Below, piece by piece: positions 20,018 through 28,933 of a stretch of DNA of 64,000 nt. Positions within the stretch are counted from its first letter, which is position 1. Each line of letters opens with the position of its first letter. The position numbers and the translations under genes were made by a program. The notes beneath the pieces are model-generated. The model was not told the origin of the DNA. It worked only from the letters and a program-made list of their open reading frames with translations, and did no database searches. Source of the stretch: Vibrio zhugei (GTDB lineage: Bacteria; Pseudomonadota; Gammaproteobacteria; Enterobacterales; Vibrionaceae). The stretch spans positions 2,542,001 to 2,606,000 of the forward strand of contig NZ_CP033078.1 of NCBI RefSeq assembly GCF_003716875.1, in the 5' to 3' direction.

Positions 20018-21823
20018 TTACTCCTCATCCCATTGACCAAAAGCACGGCGATCACTTTCCATTTCACGCCCAAAAATTTCTTCCAACTCTTTGCGTGCCG
20101 CTTTGGCTCGTAGTGACACTTTTTTGTCTCCGTCCTGATGAGGTAACAATTGAGTCAACATCGCAGTATCAAGACGTTCAAAGTGATTTTCCGCACGCCG
20201 CGCTTGATATGGGTGCATCCCTAATGCAATCAGAGCTTTACGACCTAAATCAAGCGCACCGAGAAAAGTCTCTCGTGAATATCCAGAGACATCCCGATTG
20301 ATCAACTGATAGGCCTCAACCCGACTGCGAGCACGCGCTAATATTTTTAAGTTCGGGAAATGTTGTTGGCATAAGTTGACGATATTCAGTACCTCTTCAG
20401 GCACATCGGTACAAATAATGATCGCCTCTGCCTTGTCGGCCCCCGCCGCACGTAATAACTCTAAGCTTGAGGCATCCCCATAGAACACCTTATAACCAAA
20501 CTTACGTAATAATTTGATCTGCCCAGCATCGCTTTCTAAAACCGTCAGCTTAATTTTATTGGCGTACAATAGACGACCAATCACCTGACCAAAACGGCCA
20601 AATCCCGCAATGATGACACGAGGTTCTTTATCTTGCACATCGTGGTAGAGATCATTGTCATCTTGGTGATTGAGTTGGCGTGATAACCAATATTGTTGAG
20701 CTTTGAGCAGTAACGGAGTGGTAACCATGGATAGGCTCACAATCACGAGCAAATAATCCACCTGGTCTTTCGAGAGCAAATGGTTCGCTTGGGCCGCAGT
20801 AAAGATAACAAAAGCAAATTCTCCGCCTTGGCTCAAAATCGCGGCCATTTTACTTCGCGCCCCTGAGCCGGTTCCTGCGATTCGAGCCAGAAGATAAAGA
20901 ACGCCCCCTTTGATCGCAACCAAGAGCAGCACAGAGCACACAATCATCCACGGATGAACCAATAGCAACCCGAGATCGACTGACATACCAATCGCGATAA
21001 AAAACAGCCCTAAGAGCAAGCCTTTAAAGGGTTCAATCGCGACTTCAAGCTCGTGACGAAACTCGCTTTCAGCCAGTAGCACACCGGCAATAAAGGCGCC
21101 TAATGCCATAGACAAACCAAGTTGTTCCATCATGAGCGCAATGCCGATGACCAACAATAACGATGCGACGGTAAAGAGCTCACGAACCCCAGTCACGATG
21201 ATATAGCGAAAAATCGGACTCAATAGATAATGGCCACCGACCATCAAGCCAATAATGCCGAGAATCATCCACAAACCATCTAACCAACTTCCGCCCTCGA
21301 CGCCAGCTAACGCCGGCATCAAAGCCAGCATCGGGATGACCGCGATGTCTTGAAACAATAAGACGGAAAAGCCAGTTTGTCCGGTCTCTGTGCGCGATAA
21401 TTCTTGTTCATCAATCACTCGCAGGGCAATCGCAGTCGAGGATAACGCCAAGCCCATACCAATCACTAAACTGGTACGCCAATCTAACCCGACGGTGTAA
21501 GCAATACTCGACAAGACCCCAGTCGTAATGACAACCTGCGCGCCGCCCATCCCAAGAATAGGAATCCGCATTTTCCATAGCTGTTTCGGGTTTAATTCCA
21601 ATCCAATGAGAAATAACAATAAGACCACGCCAAATTCAGCAAAATGCAGAATGGCTTCGACATCACTGATAAGGCTCAGCCCCCACGGTCCAATCGCCAC
21701 TCCAGCCAATAGATAGCCAATGACCGAACCTAACCCCAAGCGCTGTGCAAACGGCACAGCAATAACGGCCGCGGCTAAAAAAATCGAGCCGCTTTGGAGC
21801 AACTCTGTTGTTGATGTTGCCAT
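20018..21823 (-). CDS. kefB: Glutathione-gated potassium-efflux antiporter KefB
   Basis: KefB is a membrane K+/H+ antiporter held closed by glutathione and opened by glutathione adducts, protecting cells from electrophiles such as methylglyoxal. The 601-residue product has about 12 membrane helices (residues 5-380) of the CPA2 type, with GLALSSTAIALRVIDE in the core, and a cytoplasmic RCK (TrkA-N) domain from about 400 with the nucleotide-binding GFGRFGQVIGR. It is followed by yheV and preceded at 8 bp by kefG. Confidence 0.93.
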   Translation of the reverse strand: MATSTTELLQSGSIFLAAAVIAVPFAQRLGLGSVIGYLLAGVAIGPWGLSLISDVEAILHFAEFGVVLLLFLIGLELNPKQLWKMRIPILGMGGAQVVITTGVLSSIAYTVGLDWRTSLVIGMGLALSSTAIALRVIDEQELSRTETGQTGFSVLLFQDIAVIPMLALMPALAGVEGGSWLDGLWMILGIIGLMVGGHYLLSPIFRYIIVTGVRELFTVASLLLVIGIALMMEQLGLSMALGAFIAGVLLAESEFRHELEVAIEPFKGLLLGLFFIAIGMSVDLGLLLVHPWMIVCSVLLLVAIKGGVLYLLARIAGTGSGARSKMAAILSQGGEFAFVIFTAAQANHLLSKDQVDYLLVIVSLSMVTTPLLLKAQQYWLSRQLNHQDDNDLYHDVQDKEPRVIIAGFGRFGQVIGRLLYANKIKLTVLESDAGQIKLLRKFGYKVFYGDASSLELLRAAGADKAEAIIICTDVPEEVLNIVNLCQQHFPNLKILARARSRVEAYQLINRDVSGYSRETFLGALDLGRKALIALGMHPYQARRAENHFERLDTAMLTQLLPHQDGDKKVSLRAKAARKELEEIFGREMESDRRAFGQWDEE

Positions 21824-21831
21824 TCTCTCTC

Positions 21832-22392
21832 CTAGATCAATTCAGGGTTATCGAGCCAACTTTTATAACGCTCGGCTTGTTGGTAACGTTCCAGATCGGA
21901 GACATTACGCGCCCAATATAAAACAAAAGGTTCAATCCAATGAGTTCGGCATAATGCAGAGGTAATTTCAAACGGACGTAATAAATCATGGATGGTAAAG
22001 CGGTTATAACCCCTAGTACTGAAGGCGTCTTCCCGTCCACCAGTGGTGATCACATGGCGCCAGTATTTACCTTGCAGCGCACTGTAGTCACCAAACGCAA
22101 ACCCTTTACCAAGGACACAATCAATCCATTCTTTCAATAGCGATGGACATGAGTACATATACAATGGGTGTTGGAACACAATCACATCATGAGATAAGAG
22201 CCGTTGATGCTCGGTGTGCACATCAATAAAAAAATCGGGATATGTCGCATACAAATCAACGATCGTGACATGCTCTAACTGACGTGCTTTGCGAATCAAT
22301 ATTTTATTCGCAACAGACTGATCCGGATCAGGATGAGCATAGATGATCAGTATTTTTGGCAAAGGTTTTGCCGAAGAGTGCGACTCAGTCAT
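21832..22392 (-). CDS. kefG: KefG, ancillary quinone oxidoreductase for KefB
   Basis: KefG is a flavodoxin-fold NAD(P)H:quinone-oxidoreductase-like protein needed for full KefB activity. The 186-residue product shows the LIIYAHPDPDQSVANK FMN-site start (residues 14-30) and the FQHPLYMYSCPSLLKEWIDCVLGKGFA segment of the family, split here near residues 74-100. The 8-bp spacing to kefB fits an operon. It is divergent from yheS. Confidence 0.92.
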   Translation of the reverse strand: MTESHSSAKPLPKILIIYAHPDPDQSVANKILIRKARQLEHVTIVDLYATYPDFFIDVHTEHQRLLSHDVIVFQHPLYMYSCPSLLKEWIDCVLGKGFAFGDYSALQGKYWRHVITTGGREDAFSTRGYNRFTIHDLLRPFEITSALCRTHWIEPFVLYWARNVSDLERYQQAERYKSWLDNPELI

Positions 22393-22518
22393 ACCTAATT
22401 CCCTTTCCCTAACATGTTTTTCAAGTCATTTGTATCATAACTCAATTTGTATAATGATCGACATTTATCCTGAGAACCCCTACTATTCCTTGCGCAATTT
22501 CGAGGACAAGCAACCTAT

Positions 22519-24444
22519 ATGATTATCTTCTCAGACATACAGTTACTTCGTGGCGGTAAACCGCTGCTTGATGGGGCATCTGCCACCATTCATCCCGGCG
22601 ACAAAGTCGGCCTTGTTGGCAAGAACGGTTGTGGTAAATCCACATTATTTGCCTTACTCAAAGATGAATTATCTCTCGATGGCGGGAGCTTAAGCCAACC
22701 TACACAATGGGAACTGGCTTGGGTTGCGCAAGAAACCCCTGCATTAGAACGTACCGCGCTCGATTACGTGATCGATGGCGATCGCGAATATCGTCGTCTA
22801 GAGCAAGATCTGGAACAAGCGAACCTCGAAAATAACGGCCACCGTGTTGCTGAGCTGCACGGCAAGATGGAAACCATTGGCGGCTACAGCATCAATGCCC
22901 GCGCAGCCGAATTACTTGATGGCCTCGGTTTTAGCCAAGAGAAAATGCAATGGCATTTAACTCAATTCTCGGGCGGATGGCGGATGCGACTCAACCTCGC
23001 ACAAGCCTTGTTATGTCGCTCGGATCTTCTCTTGCTCGATGAGCCAACCAACCACTTGGATCTGGATGCCGTCATGTGGCTGGAACGCTGGCTACAAAAC
23101 TACCCAGGTACGCTCATCATTATTTCTCACGACCGAGATTTTCTTGACCCCATTGTTAACCGTATTGTGCAAATCGAGAACCAACAACTCAATGAGTACA
23201 CCGGTAACTACTCGTCGTTTGAAACGCAACGTGCGCAAAAACTGATGCTGCAGCAAGCCATGTACGAGAAACAAAAGAAGCAAATGTCGCATATGCAAAG
23301 CTACATTGACCGCTTCCGCTATAAAGCGTCTAAAGCTCGCCAAGCTCAGAGTCGTATTAAAGCCCTCGAAAAAATGGAAAAAGTGTTACCCGCCCAATTC
23401 GATAATCCCTTTACCTTCGAGTTTCGCGAACCGGATGCGCTGCCAAATCCTATTATCATGATGGACGAAGTGCATGCAGGATATGGCGATACACTGATTC
23501 TCAAAAATATTCGTTTTAACTTAGTCCCAGGAAGCCGAATTGGGTTACTCGGACGCAATGGCGCCGGTAAATCCACGCTCATCAAGTTACTCTCCAATGA
23601 CCTAGCGCCTCAAGCGGGCGAATTGAGTTATTCTCAAGGGGTCAAAATTGGCTATTTTGCTCAGCATCAACTGGAAACATTGCATCCTGAAGAAACGCCG
23701 TTACAGCACCTGATGCAAATCGCCAGCCATCACACCGAGCAGCAATTGCGTGATTATCTGGGAAGCTTTGGATTTCAGGGAGACAAAGCGTTAGACCCGG
23801 TTGGCCCATTTTCTGGCGGAGAAAAAGCGCGTTTAGTCTTGGCCTTGTTAGTCTGGCAAAAACCCAACTTATTATTGCTCGATGAACCGACTAACCACTT
23901 AGATTTGGACATGCGTCAAGCTCTTACGATGGCGTTGCAAAGTTATGAAGGGGCAATGGTGATCGTTAGCCATGATCGCTATTTATTGCGAGCCACTACG
24001 GATGACCTCTATCTTGTCCATGATCAACAAGTGGTCCCATTCGATGGGGACTTGAATGATTACTACAAATGGCTCACCGACCAACAAAAAATCGCGCGCA
24101 AAGAAGTCGCGGATTCCAACAGTAACCCCGATAAAGACACGGGCAATAGCGCCGCGGCGAAAAAAGAGCAGAAACGTCGCGATGCCGAGTTTCGTAAACA
24201 AACCGGGCCAATTCGCAAAAAGCTGACACAACTGGAAAGCAAGCTCGATACATTGAATGCACAAATAGCGGACGCTGAAGAAGCGCTGTCTGATGCACAA
24301 CTGTATGACGTTGCAAATAAAGCCAAATTGACCGACATTCTCGCCCAACAAGCCACCAGTAAATCGGCGCTGGAAGAAGTCGAGATGGAGTGGATGATGC
24401 AACAAGAAGCCCTTGAGGCCATGGAGAAGGAATACAATCAGTAA
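22519..24444 (+). CDS. yheS: ABC-F ATPase YheS-like
   Basis: ABC-F proteins have two ATPase domains and no membrane helices and act on the ribosome. The 641-residue product has Walker A motifs GKNGCGKST (about 35-43) and GRNGAGKST (about 349-357), two signatures (FSGGWRMRL and FSGGEKARL), two Walker B motifs ending LLLLDEPTNHLD, and the linker helices between about 235 and 300. A charged coiled-coil tail follows after 540. E. coli YheS is reported to help translate arrest-prone sequences; that role here is inferred. Confidence 0.92.
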   Translation: MIIFSDIQLLRGGKPLLDGASATIHPGDKVGLVGKNGCGKSTLFALLKDELSLDGGSLSQPTQWELAWVAQETPALERTALDYVIDGDREYRRLEQDLEQANLENNGHRVAELHGKMETIGGYSINARAAELLDGLGFSQEKMQWHLTQFSGGWRMRLNLAQALLCRSDLLLLDEPTNHLDLDAVMWLERWLQNYPGTLIIISHDRDFLDPIVNRIVQIENQQLNEYTGNYSSFETQRAQKLMLQQAMYEKQKKQMSHMQSYIDRFRYKASKARQAQSRIKALEKMEKVLPAQFDNPFTFEFREPDALPNPIIMMDEVHAGYGDTLILKNIRFNLVPGSRIGLLGRNGAGKSTLIKLLSNDLAPQAGELSYSQGVKIGYFAQHQLETLHPEETPLQHLMQIASHHTEQQLRDYLGSFGFQGDKALDPVGPFSGGEKARLVLALLVWQKPNLLLLDEPTNHLDLDMRQALTMALQSYEGAMVIVSHDRYLLRATTDDLYLVHDQQVVPFDGDLNDYYKWLTDQQKIARKEVADSNSNPDKDTGNSAAAKKEQKRRDAEFRKQTGPIRKKLTQLESKLDTLNAQIADAEEALSDAQLYDVANKAKLTDILAQQATSKSALEEVEMEWMMQQEALEAMEKEYNQ

Positions 24445-24923
24445 TGAATAAACAGACGCGACCTCTTTTAACACTGGATCAACTTTGGCAATTCAGCTTG
24501 CAATATTACAGTGCGCGAGAGATCAAAGAGGCCTGTTTACACTTACAAAATCATTTCCATGGTAACGTCAACTTGCTACTCACACTCAAATGGCTTGATG
24601 AAGCACAGTTGACGTTCGCTCCCCAAGATTGGAGCACACTGACCCACAGTTTGACACATATTGACGCGTTACTGCGAGACTATCGTGATCTTAGACGTAA
24701 ACTCAAAGCACAAGTGAGTGATGCTTTATATAAAGAAACCCTCCATTTCGAACTGCAACTGGAGAAGCAGCAACAAACGGCGCTCGTCAACTGTATCAAT
24801 ACGTTAGAGCTCAATCCCTGTGAGACGCCACAACTCGTCGAGCAATATTGTCTACAATTAGGTGCAGAACGTTTAGCCCGTATTTTTATACAACCCGTAC
24901 AGGCTCATTATCACACCCCTTAA
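24444..24923 (+). CDS. TIGR02444 family protein, function unknown
   Basis: The 159-residue protein is predicted to be mostly helical, soluble and without a signal peptide. The N-terminal half (LDQLWQFSLQYYSAREIKEACLHLQ split over residues 11-35, then NVNLLLTLKWLDEA) matches what I recall of the TIGR02444 family. Its start overlaps the yheS stop by one base (TAATG), so translation is probably coupled. The function is unknown. Confidence 0.75.
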   Translation: MNKQTRPLLTLDQLWQFSLQYYSAREIKEACLHLQNHFHGNVNLLLTLKWLDEAQLTFAPQDWSTLTHSLTHIDALLRDYRDLRRKLKAQVSDALYKETLHFELQLEKQQQTALVNCINTLELNPCETPQLVEQYCLQLGAERLARIFIQPVQAHYHTP

Positions 24924-24941
24924 CCTAAGGTGCTTAATATC

Positions 24942-25952
24942 ATGGACGTGTTTACTCCAGCGGCCGGACTGACCAACCCCCATTTGCAAACCATATTACC
25001 GCGTTATTTCCGCCGTCAGCCGCTATTTACTCCCTACCGAGAAACCATCGACACACCGGATGGCGATTTTCTCGATCTCGCTTGGAGCATGGATTATCGT
25101 CATGTCAGCGCCTCGAATAAACCGGTGTTTGTGTTGTTCCACGGTCTCGAGGGCAGCTTTGAGAGCCCGTATGCCAACGGACTGATGCACGCCTTTCAAC
25201 AACAAGGATGGATCGCCGTCCTAATGCATTTTCGTGGCTGCAGTGGCCGACCCAATCTACAGGCAAGAGCCTATCATTCCGGAGAAACCGACGATGCTCG
25301 ATTAACGCTTGAGCATGTGAAGCGATTATGCCCCAATCGCCCCATTATCGCTGCCGGGGTCTCTTTAGGGGGCAATATGTTGACCAATTATTTAGCCCGA
25401 TTTCGTGAAGACCCGATTGTCGATGCGGCCACCGTCATTTCAGCGCCTCTGGATCTCGCCGCTTGTTCTGAGCGTATCGAGCAAGGAATGTCTCGTGTCT
25501 ATCGCCGTTACCTGATGGGCTCATTAAAGCGTAATGCATTGCTAAAAATCGATTTACTGCGGCCACGACTGGGCATTGAGGCGCGCGCGATTAAACAGCT
25601 TCGTAAACTCAGTGACTTTGATGAATTGATTACGGCGCCATTACACCACTTTGAGAGTGCCGCTGACTATTATCATCAATGTTCGGGCATGCAGCGTTTA
25701 ACCGAGATCACGGTGCCAACCTATTTTATTCAGGCCAAAGACGATCCTTTCATGAATGAAGCCGTCATTCCGCAATTTGCCTTGCCCAGTCATCTGCATT
25801 ATTGTCTGACCAAGCATGGCGGACATGTTGGCTTCATCAGTGGTGATTGGCGACATCCCCGTTATTGGTTAGAGGAACATTTACCGAGTTATTACGCCCA
25901 TTTCCTTAACGACACGGCATCCGCCGATGCTGAAAACCGTGTGTCATCGTGA
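24942..25952 (+). CDS. yheT: YheT-type alpha/beta hydrolase
   Basis: This is a 336-residue hydrolase of the AB-hydrolase-fold group that includes E. coli YheT. The nucleophile elbow is GVSLGGNML, the acid residue is likely in KDDPFM, and the histidine is in KHGGHVGF near residue 285. An N-terminal HLQTILPRYFRR segment is typical of the family. The physiological substrate is not known. A GTG 12 bp upstream is in frame, but the ATG at 24942 looks better. Confidence 0.85.
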   Translation: MDVFTPAAGLTNPHLQTILPRYFRRQPLFTPYRETIDTPDGDFLDLAWSMDYRHVSASNKPVFVLFHGLEGSFESPYANGLMHAFQQQGWIAVLMHFRGCSGRPNLQARAYHSGETDDARLTLEHVKRLCPNRPIIAAGVSLGGNMLTNYLARFREDPIVDAATVISAPLDLAACSERIEQGMSRVYRRYLMGSLKRNALLKIDLLRPRLGIEARAIKQLRKLSDFDELITAPLHHFESAADYYHQCSGMQRLTEITVPTYFIQAKDDPFMNEAVIPQFALPSHLHYCLTKHGGHVGFISGDWRHPRYWLEEHLPSYYAHFLNDTASADAENRVSS

Positions 25953-25989
25953 CATACTATCGTGATATTCAGTTCCCTATGAGGCTATT

Positions 25990-26196
25990 ATGATCATCCC
26001 TTGGCAACAAATCGATGCCGACACACTCGACAATCTAATCCGTGAGTTTGTCCTACGTGAAGGAACGGATTACGGCTCACAAGAAGTGACGCTCGATCAA
26101 AAAGTGCAACAAGTGAAGCAGCAAATACAATCCGGTGATGCGGTTGTGGTGTACTCCGAACTTCATGAAACGGTCGATATCAAACGCGACCTCTAA
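25990..26196 (+). CDS. yheU: YheU family protein
   Basis: This 68-residue acidic protein matches the small YheU family ([20 protein letters not shown], then [11 protein letters not shown] near residues 22-32). The family has no confirmed function. It lies 37 bp after yheT and 97 bp before prkB, in the same order as in E. coli. Confidence 0.87.
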   Translation: MIIPWQQIDADTLDNLIREFVLREGTDYGSQEVTLDQKVQQVKQQIQSGDAVVVYSELHETVDIKRDL

Positions 26197-26293
26197 ACAG
26201 TGCTCAGGGACAGAGCGTTTTTCCGTGCTATAGTAAATCCAACGCGATTCATTCGCATCGTTATCAATCAGGAATCAAAAGACAAGGTTTGTC

Positions 26294-27163
26294 ATGTCAG
26301 CGAAACATCCCATCATTGCCGTTACCGGTTCCTCAGGAGCCGGCACAACAACGACATCCGAAGCATTTCGCAAAATGTTTAATATGATGTCAGTGAAACC
26401 CGCATGGGTAGAAGGTGATAGTTTTCATCGTTATACCCGACCTGAAATGGACGTCGCGATCCGCAAAGCGCGCGAACAAGGCCGTCATATCAGTTACTTT
26501 GGCCCTGAAGCCAATAACTTTGCCGCGCTTGGCGACTTTTTCCGTCAGTATGGTAAAGATGGTTCAGGACAAATTCGTCGCTATTTGCACAGCTTTGATG
26601 AGGCGGTTCCCTATAACCAAATGCCGGGCACATTTACCCCATGGCAAGACATCCCCGAACAAACCGATGTGCTGTTTTATGAAGGTCTGCATGGCGGCGT
26701 AGTCGATGGGGATATTAACGTGGCACAACACGTCGACTTTCTGATTGGCATGGTCCCCATTGTTAACTTGGAATGGATTCAGAAGTACGTGCGTGACACA
26801 CGCGACCGCGGCCATTCGCGCGAAGCGGTGATGGACTCCATTGTCCGCTCTATGGACGACTATCTCAAATACATCACGCCGCAGTTTTCACGTACACACA
26901 TCAACTTTCAGCGTGTTCCGACGGTGGACACATCCAACCCTCTGAATGCCAAAGGGATTCCAAGTTTAGACGAAAGTTTTGTGGTCATTCGTCTACGCGG
27001 TATCAAACACGTCGACTTTCCCTATCTGCTTTCTATGATTGATAGTTCATTTATGTCACAGCATAATACGATTGTTGTACCGGGCGGAAAAATGAGTTTT
27101 GCTATGGAACTGATTGTTCGACCGATCCTACAACAATTAATCGAAAGTGGAAAAATTGGGTGA
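26294..27163 (+). CDS. prkB: Phosphoribulokinase-like protein PrkB
   Basis: This 289-residue protein belongs to the uridine kinase/phosphoribulokinase P-loop family and carries a P-loop GSSGAGTTTTSEAF at residues 12-25 and an acidic FYEGLHGG motif near residue 130. There is no other sign of a Calvin cycle in the window, and the true substrate of the heterotrophic homologue is unknown to me. It is directly upstream of crp, as in many gammaproteobacteria. Confidence 0.87.
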   Translation: MSAKHPIIAVTGSSGAGTTTTSEAFRKMFNMMSVKPAWVEGDSFHRYTRPEMDVAIRKAREQGRHISYFGPEANNFAALGDFFRQYGKDGSGQIRRYLHSFDEAVPYNQMPGTFTPWQDIPEQTDVLFYEGLHGGVVDGDINVAQHVDFLIGMVPIVNLEWIQKYVRDTRDRGHSREAVMDSIVRSMDDYLKYITPQFSRTHINFQRVPTVDTSNPLNAKGIPSLDESFVVIRLRGIKHVDFPYLLSMIDSSFMSQHNTIVVPGGKMSFAMELIVRPILQQLIESGKIG

Positions 27164-27197
27164 TTCATTCTGTTCAAATGCCGCTTACTTTTCATAC

Positions 27198-27213
27198 CGT
27201 GATCATAAGCACG
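27198..27213. promoter_or_regulatory. Possible CRP site upstream of crp
   Basis: The sequence CGTGA-N6-GCACG lies 210 bp before the crp start and resembles the TGTGA-N6-TCACA consensus with three changes. It may reflect crp autoregulation, known in E. coli. The match is weak. Confidence 0.25.
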
Positions 27214-27306
27214 TTTTTGCGCAGTAAATCCCCCTTTGTAAGCGATTTAAATCAAGAAATTCCGCGTGAAAAAGGATACTATTTCATAACGGAAACACAA
27301 GAAAAC

Positions 27307-27335
27307 TTGCGGTGAATCCAAACTCTTCTTATTCT
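27307..27335 (+). promoter_or_regulatory. Candidate crp promoter
   Basis: A -35 TTGCGG (27307-27312) and a -10 TATTCT (27330-27335) are separated by 17 bp, about 73 bp upstream of the crp ATG. Both hexamers are partial matches. Confidence 0.35.
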
Positions 27336-27407
27336 AGGAAGTCATGAGGCTTCGCTAAATTAAACATGGATAGCGGCAAGCGTACCCTGCAGAGGAAGTG
27401 AGATATT

Positions 27408-28040
27408 ATGGTTCTAGGTAAACCTCAAACCGACCCAACTTTAGAGTGGTTTCTTTCACATTGTCACATTCATAAGTACCCTTCTAAAAGCACGTTAATT
27501 CATGCGGGTGAGAAGGCTGAAACTCTTTACTACATTGTAAAAGGTTCAGTGGCGGTATTGATTAAAGATGAAGAAGGCAAGGAAATGATCCTTTCCTACT
27601 TAAACCAAGGTGACTTTATTGGTGAGCTTGGTCTCTTTGAGGAAGGACAAGAACGTACCGCTTGGGTTCGTGCTAAGTCACCTTGTGAAGTGGCTGAAAT
27701 TTCATTTAAGAAATTCCGTCAGTTAATTCAGGTTAACCCTGACATTCTGATGCGTCTATCTGGGCAAATGGCAAGTCGTCTTCAAGTCACCAGTCAGAAA
27801 GTGGGCGATCTCGCTTTCCTAGACGTGACCGGTCGTATTGCGCAAACGCTACTTAACCTAGCAAAACAACCTGATGCAATGACGCACCCAGACGGAATGC
27901 AAATCAAGATTACACGCCAAGAGATCGGTCAGATCGTCGGGTGTTCTCGCGAAACAGTGGGCCGTATACTAAAAATGCTAGAAGAGCAGAACTTGATTTC
28001 TGCCCACGGTAAAACCATTGTTGTGTACGGGACTCGTTAA
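27408..28040 (+). CDS. crp: cAMP receptor protein (CRP)
   Basis: CRP is the global cAMP-dependent transcription regulator. The 210-residue product has the cyclic-nucleotide pocket with [18 protein letters not shown] near residues 72-89, where a threonine replaces the serine that follows the key arginine in E. coli. The helix-turn-helix with the recognition helix SRETVGRI near 180-187 is identical to E. coli as I recall it, so DNA targets should be the same. A strong terminator follows. Confidence 0.98.
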   Translation: MVLGKPQTDPTLEWFLSHCHIHKYPSKSTLIHAGEKAETLYYIVKGSVAVLIKDEEGKEMILSYLNQGDFIGELGLFEEGQERTAWVRAKSPCEVAEISFKKFRQLIQVNPDILMRLSGQMASRLQVTSQKVGDLAFLDVTGRIAQTLLNLAKQPDAMTHPDGMQIKITRQEIGQIVGCSRETVGRILKMLEEQNLISAHGKTIVVYGTR

Positions 28041-28063
28041 GTTTTAACGCATCTCGTAGAATC

Positions 28064-28094
28064 AAAACCACCGCACCTACACGGTGGTTTTTTT
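28064..28094 (+). terminator. Rho-independent terminator of crp
   Basis: A 10-bp stem (AAAACCACCG/CGGTGGTTTT, arms 28064-28073 and 28082-28091) with an 8-nt loop is followed by further T residues, 24 bp after the crp stop. Confidence 0.8.
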
Positions 28095-28109
28095 ATGCCT
28101 GTAATATCG

Positions 28110-28907
28110 CTAACTTTTACGGTCAGTACTTTGGAAAATTTTATCCGCATTCGCGGCGACAAACCCTTGATACAACTGCCCATCGGCTTGCGGATAGCGT
28201 TTCGCAAACTCATAAAATCCTCCGGGAATACTCGCATCCATGTCGGAAAAGATCACACCGACCTCGTCCGCCATCGTCGAGGACTGTTCGAGTAACACCT
28301 GTGGCGTTCCTTTCACTGTGCCGCCAATATCATTGAGGGTAAAACCTTGTTCCTCCAAGTAATCGTTAAGCGACTCCACGCTGGCAAAACGCGATAATTG
28401 ATTAACACTCACAGTAAAATGATTCGCCCCATACCCATGAGCCGCAACCCACGCCGCGTACTCACTCTCCTGAGAAAGCTCGAAGTATTCCGAGTAGCTC
28501 ACATCCCAAGGACGGCCTTGCCATAAGAACTCAGGCGTTGACCAAGGCAAATCGTCAATCTGCCCAATCAAGCGTGCCACAATAGCCTGCAGTGCTTGAC
28601 TGCATTCATCGAGATGCAACTCACTGATGAACACTTTAGGTAGCGTTGCGTCGGGATGACGTAAATGCTTGGCGTATAAATGCTTCGCTTCAAAATGATA
28701 ATCCCCTTCAGCTTGGTATCCCAAGTCTAAAAAAGGCTTCGCTAGCACCTCTAAGCCAATGTCGCGATGGGCAAAAGTACGCAAAGCAATATGGTCATTA
28801 ATCAAGGGCGACTCTTCTTGTAACAAAGCATGAACTTGCAATGCAGAAGGACATAAGCGTGTCGTATAGTCTTGCCACAAAGCGTCAAATACATCATGGA
28901 TGTGCAT
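28110..28907 (-). CDS. DUF1338 (HglS/YdcJ-like) protein in ast cluster
   Basis: This 265-residue protein resembles the DUF1338 family. Characterised members (HglS, YdcJ) are Fe(II)-dependent 2-oxoadipate dioxygenase/decarboxylases with a vicinal-oxygen-chelate-like fold. Likely metal ligands are the histidines in NDHIALRTF near residue 39 and GANHFTV near 162, and the glutamate in GGFYEFAKRY near 231. It follows astD at 26 bp and should be cotranscribed with it. The substrate in an arginine-catabolism context is not known, so I give no symbol. Confidence 0.75.
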   Translation of the reverse strand: MHIHDVFDALWQDYTTRLCPSALQVHALLQEESPLINDHIALRTFAHRDIGLEVLAKPFLDLGYQAEGDYHFEAKHLYAKHLRHPDATLPKVFISELHLDECSQALQAIVARLIGQIDDLPWSTPEFLWQGRPWDVSYSEYFELSQESEYAAWVAAHGYGANHFTVSVNQLSRFASVESLNDYLEEQGFTLNDIGGTVKGTPQVLLEQSSTMADEVGVIFSDMDASIPGGFYEFAKRYPQADGQLYQGFVAANADKIFQSTDRKS

Positions 28908-28933
28908 GGTGCCTCCTTAGGTTGAGATCGGCG

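Noticed and set aside
26294..27163. prkB as a sign of carbon fixation
   Set aside because: The PrkB family without Rubisco genes is common in heterotrophic gammaproteobacteria; nothing else in the window supports a Calvin cycle.
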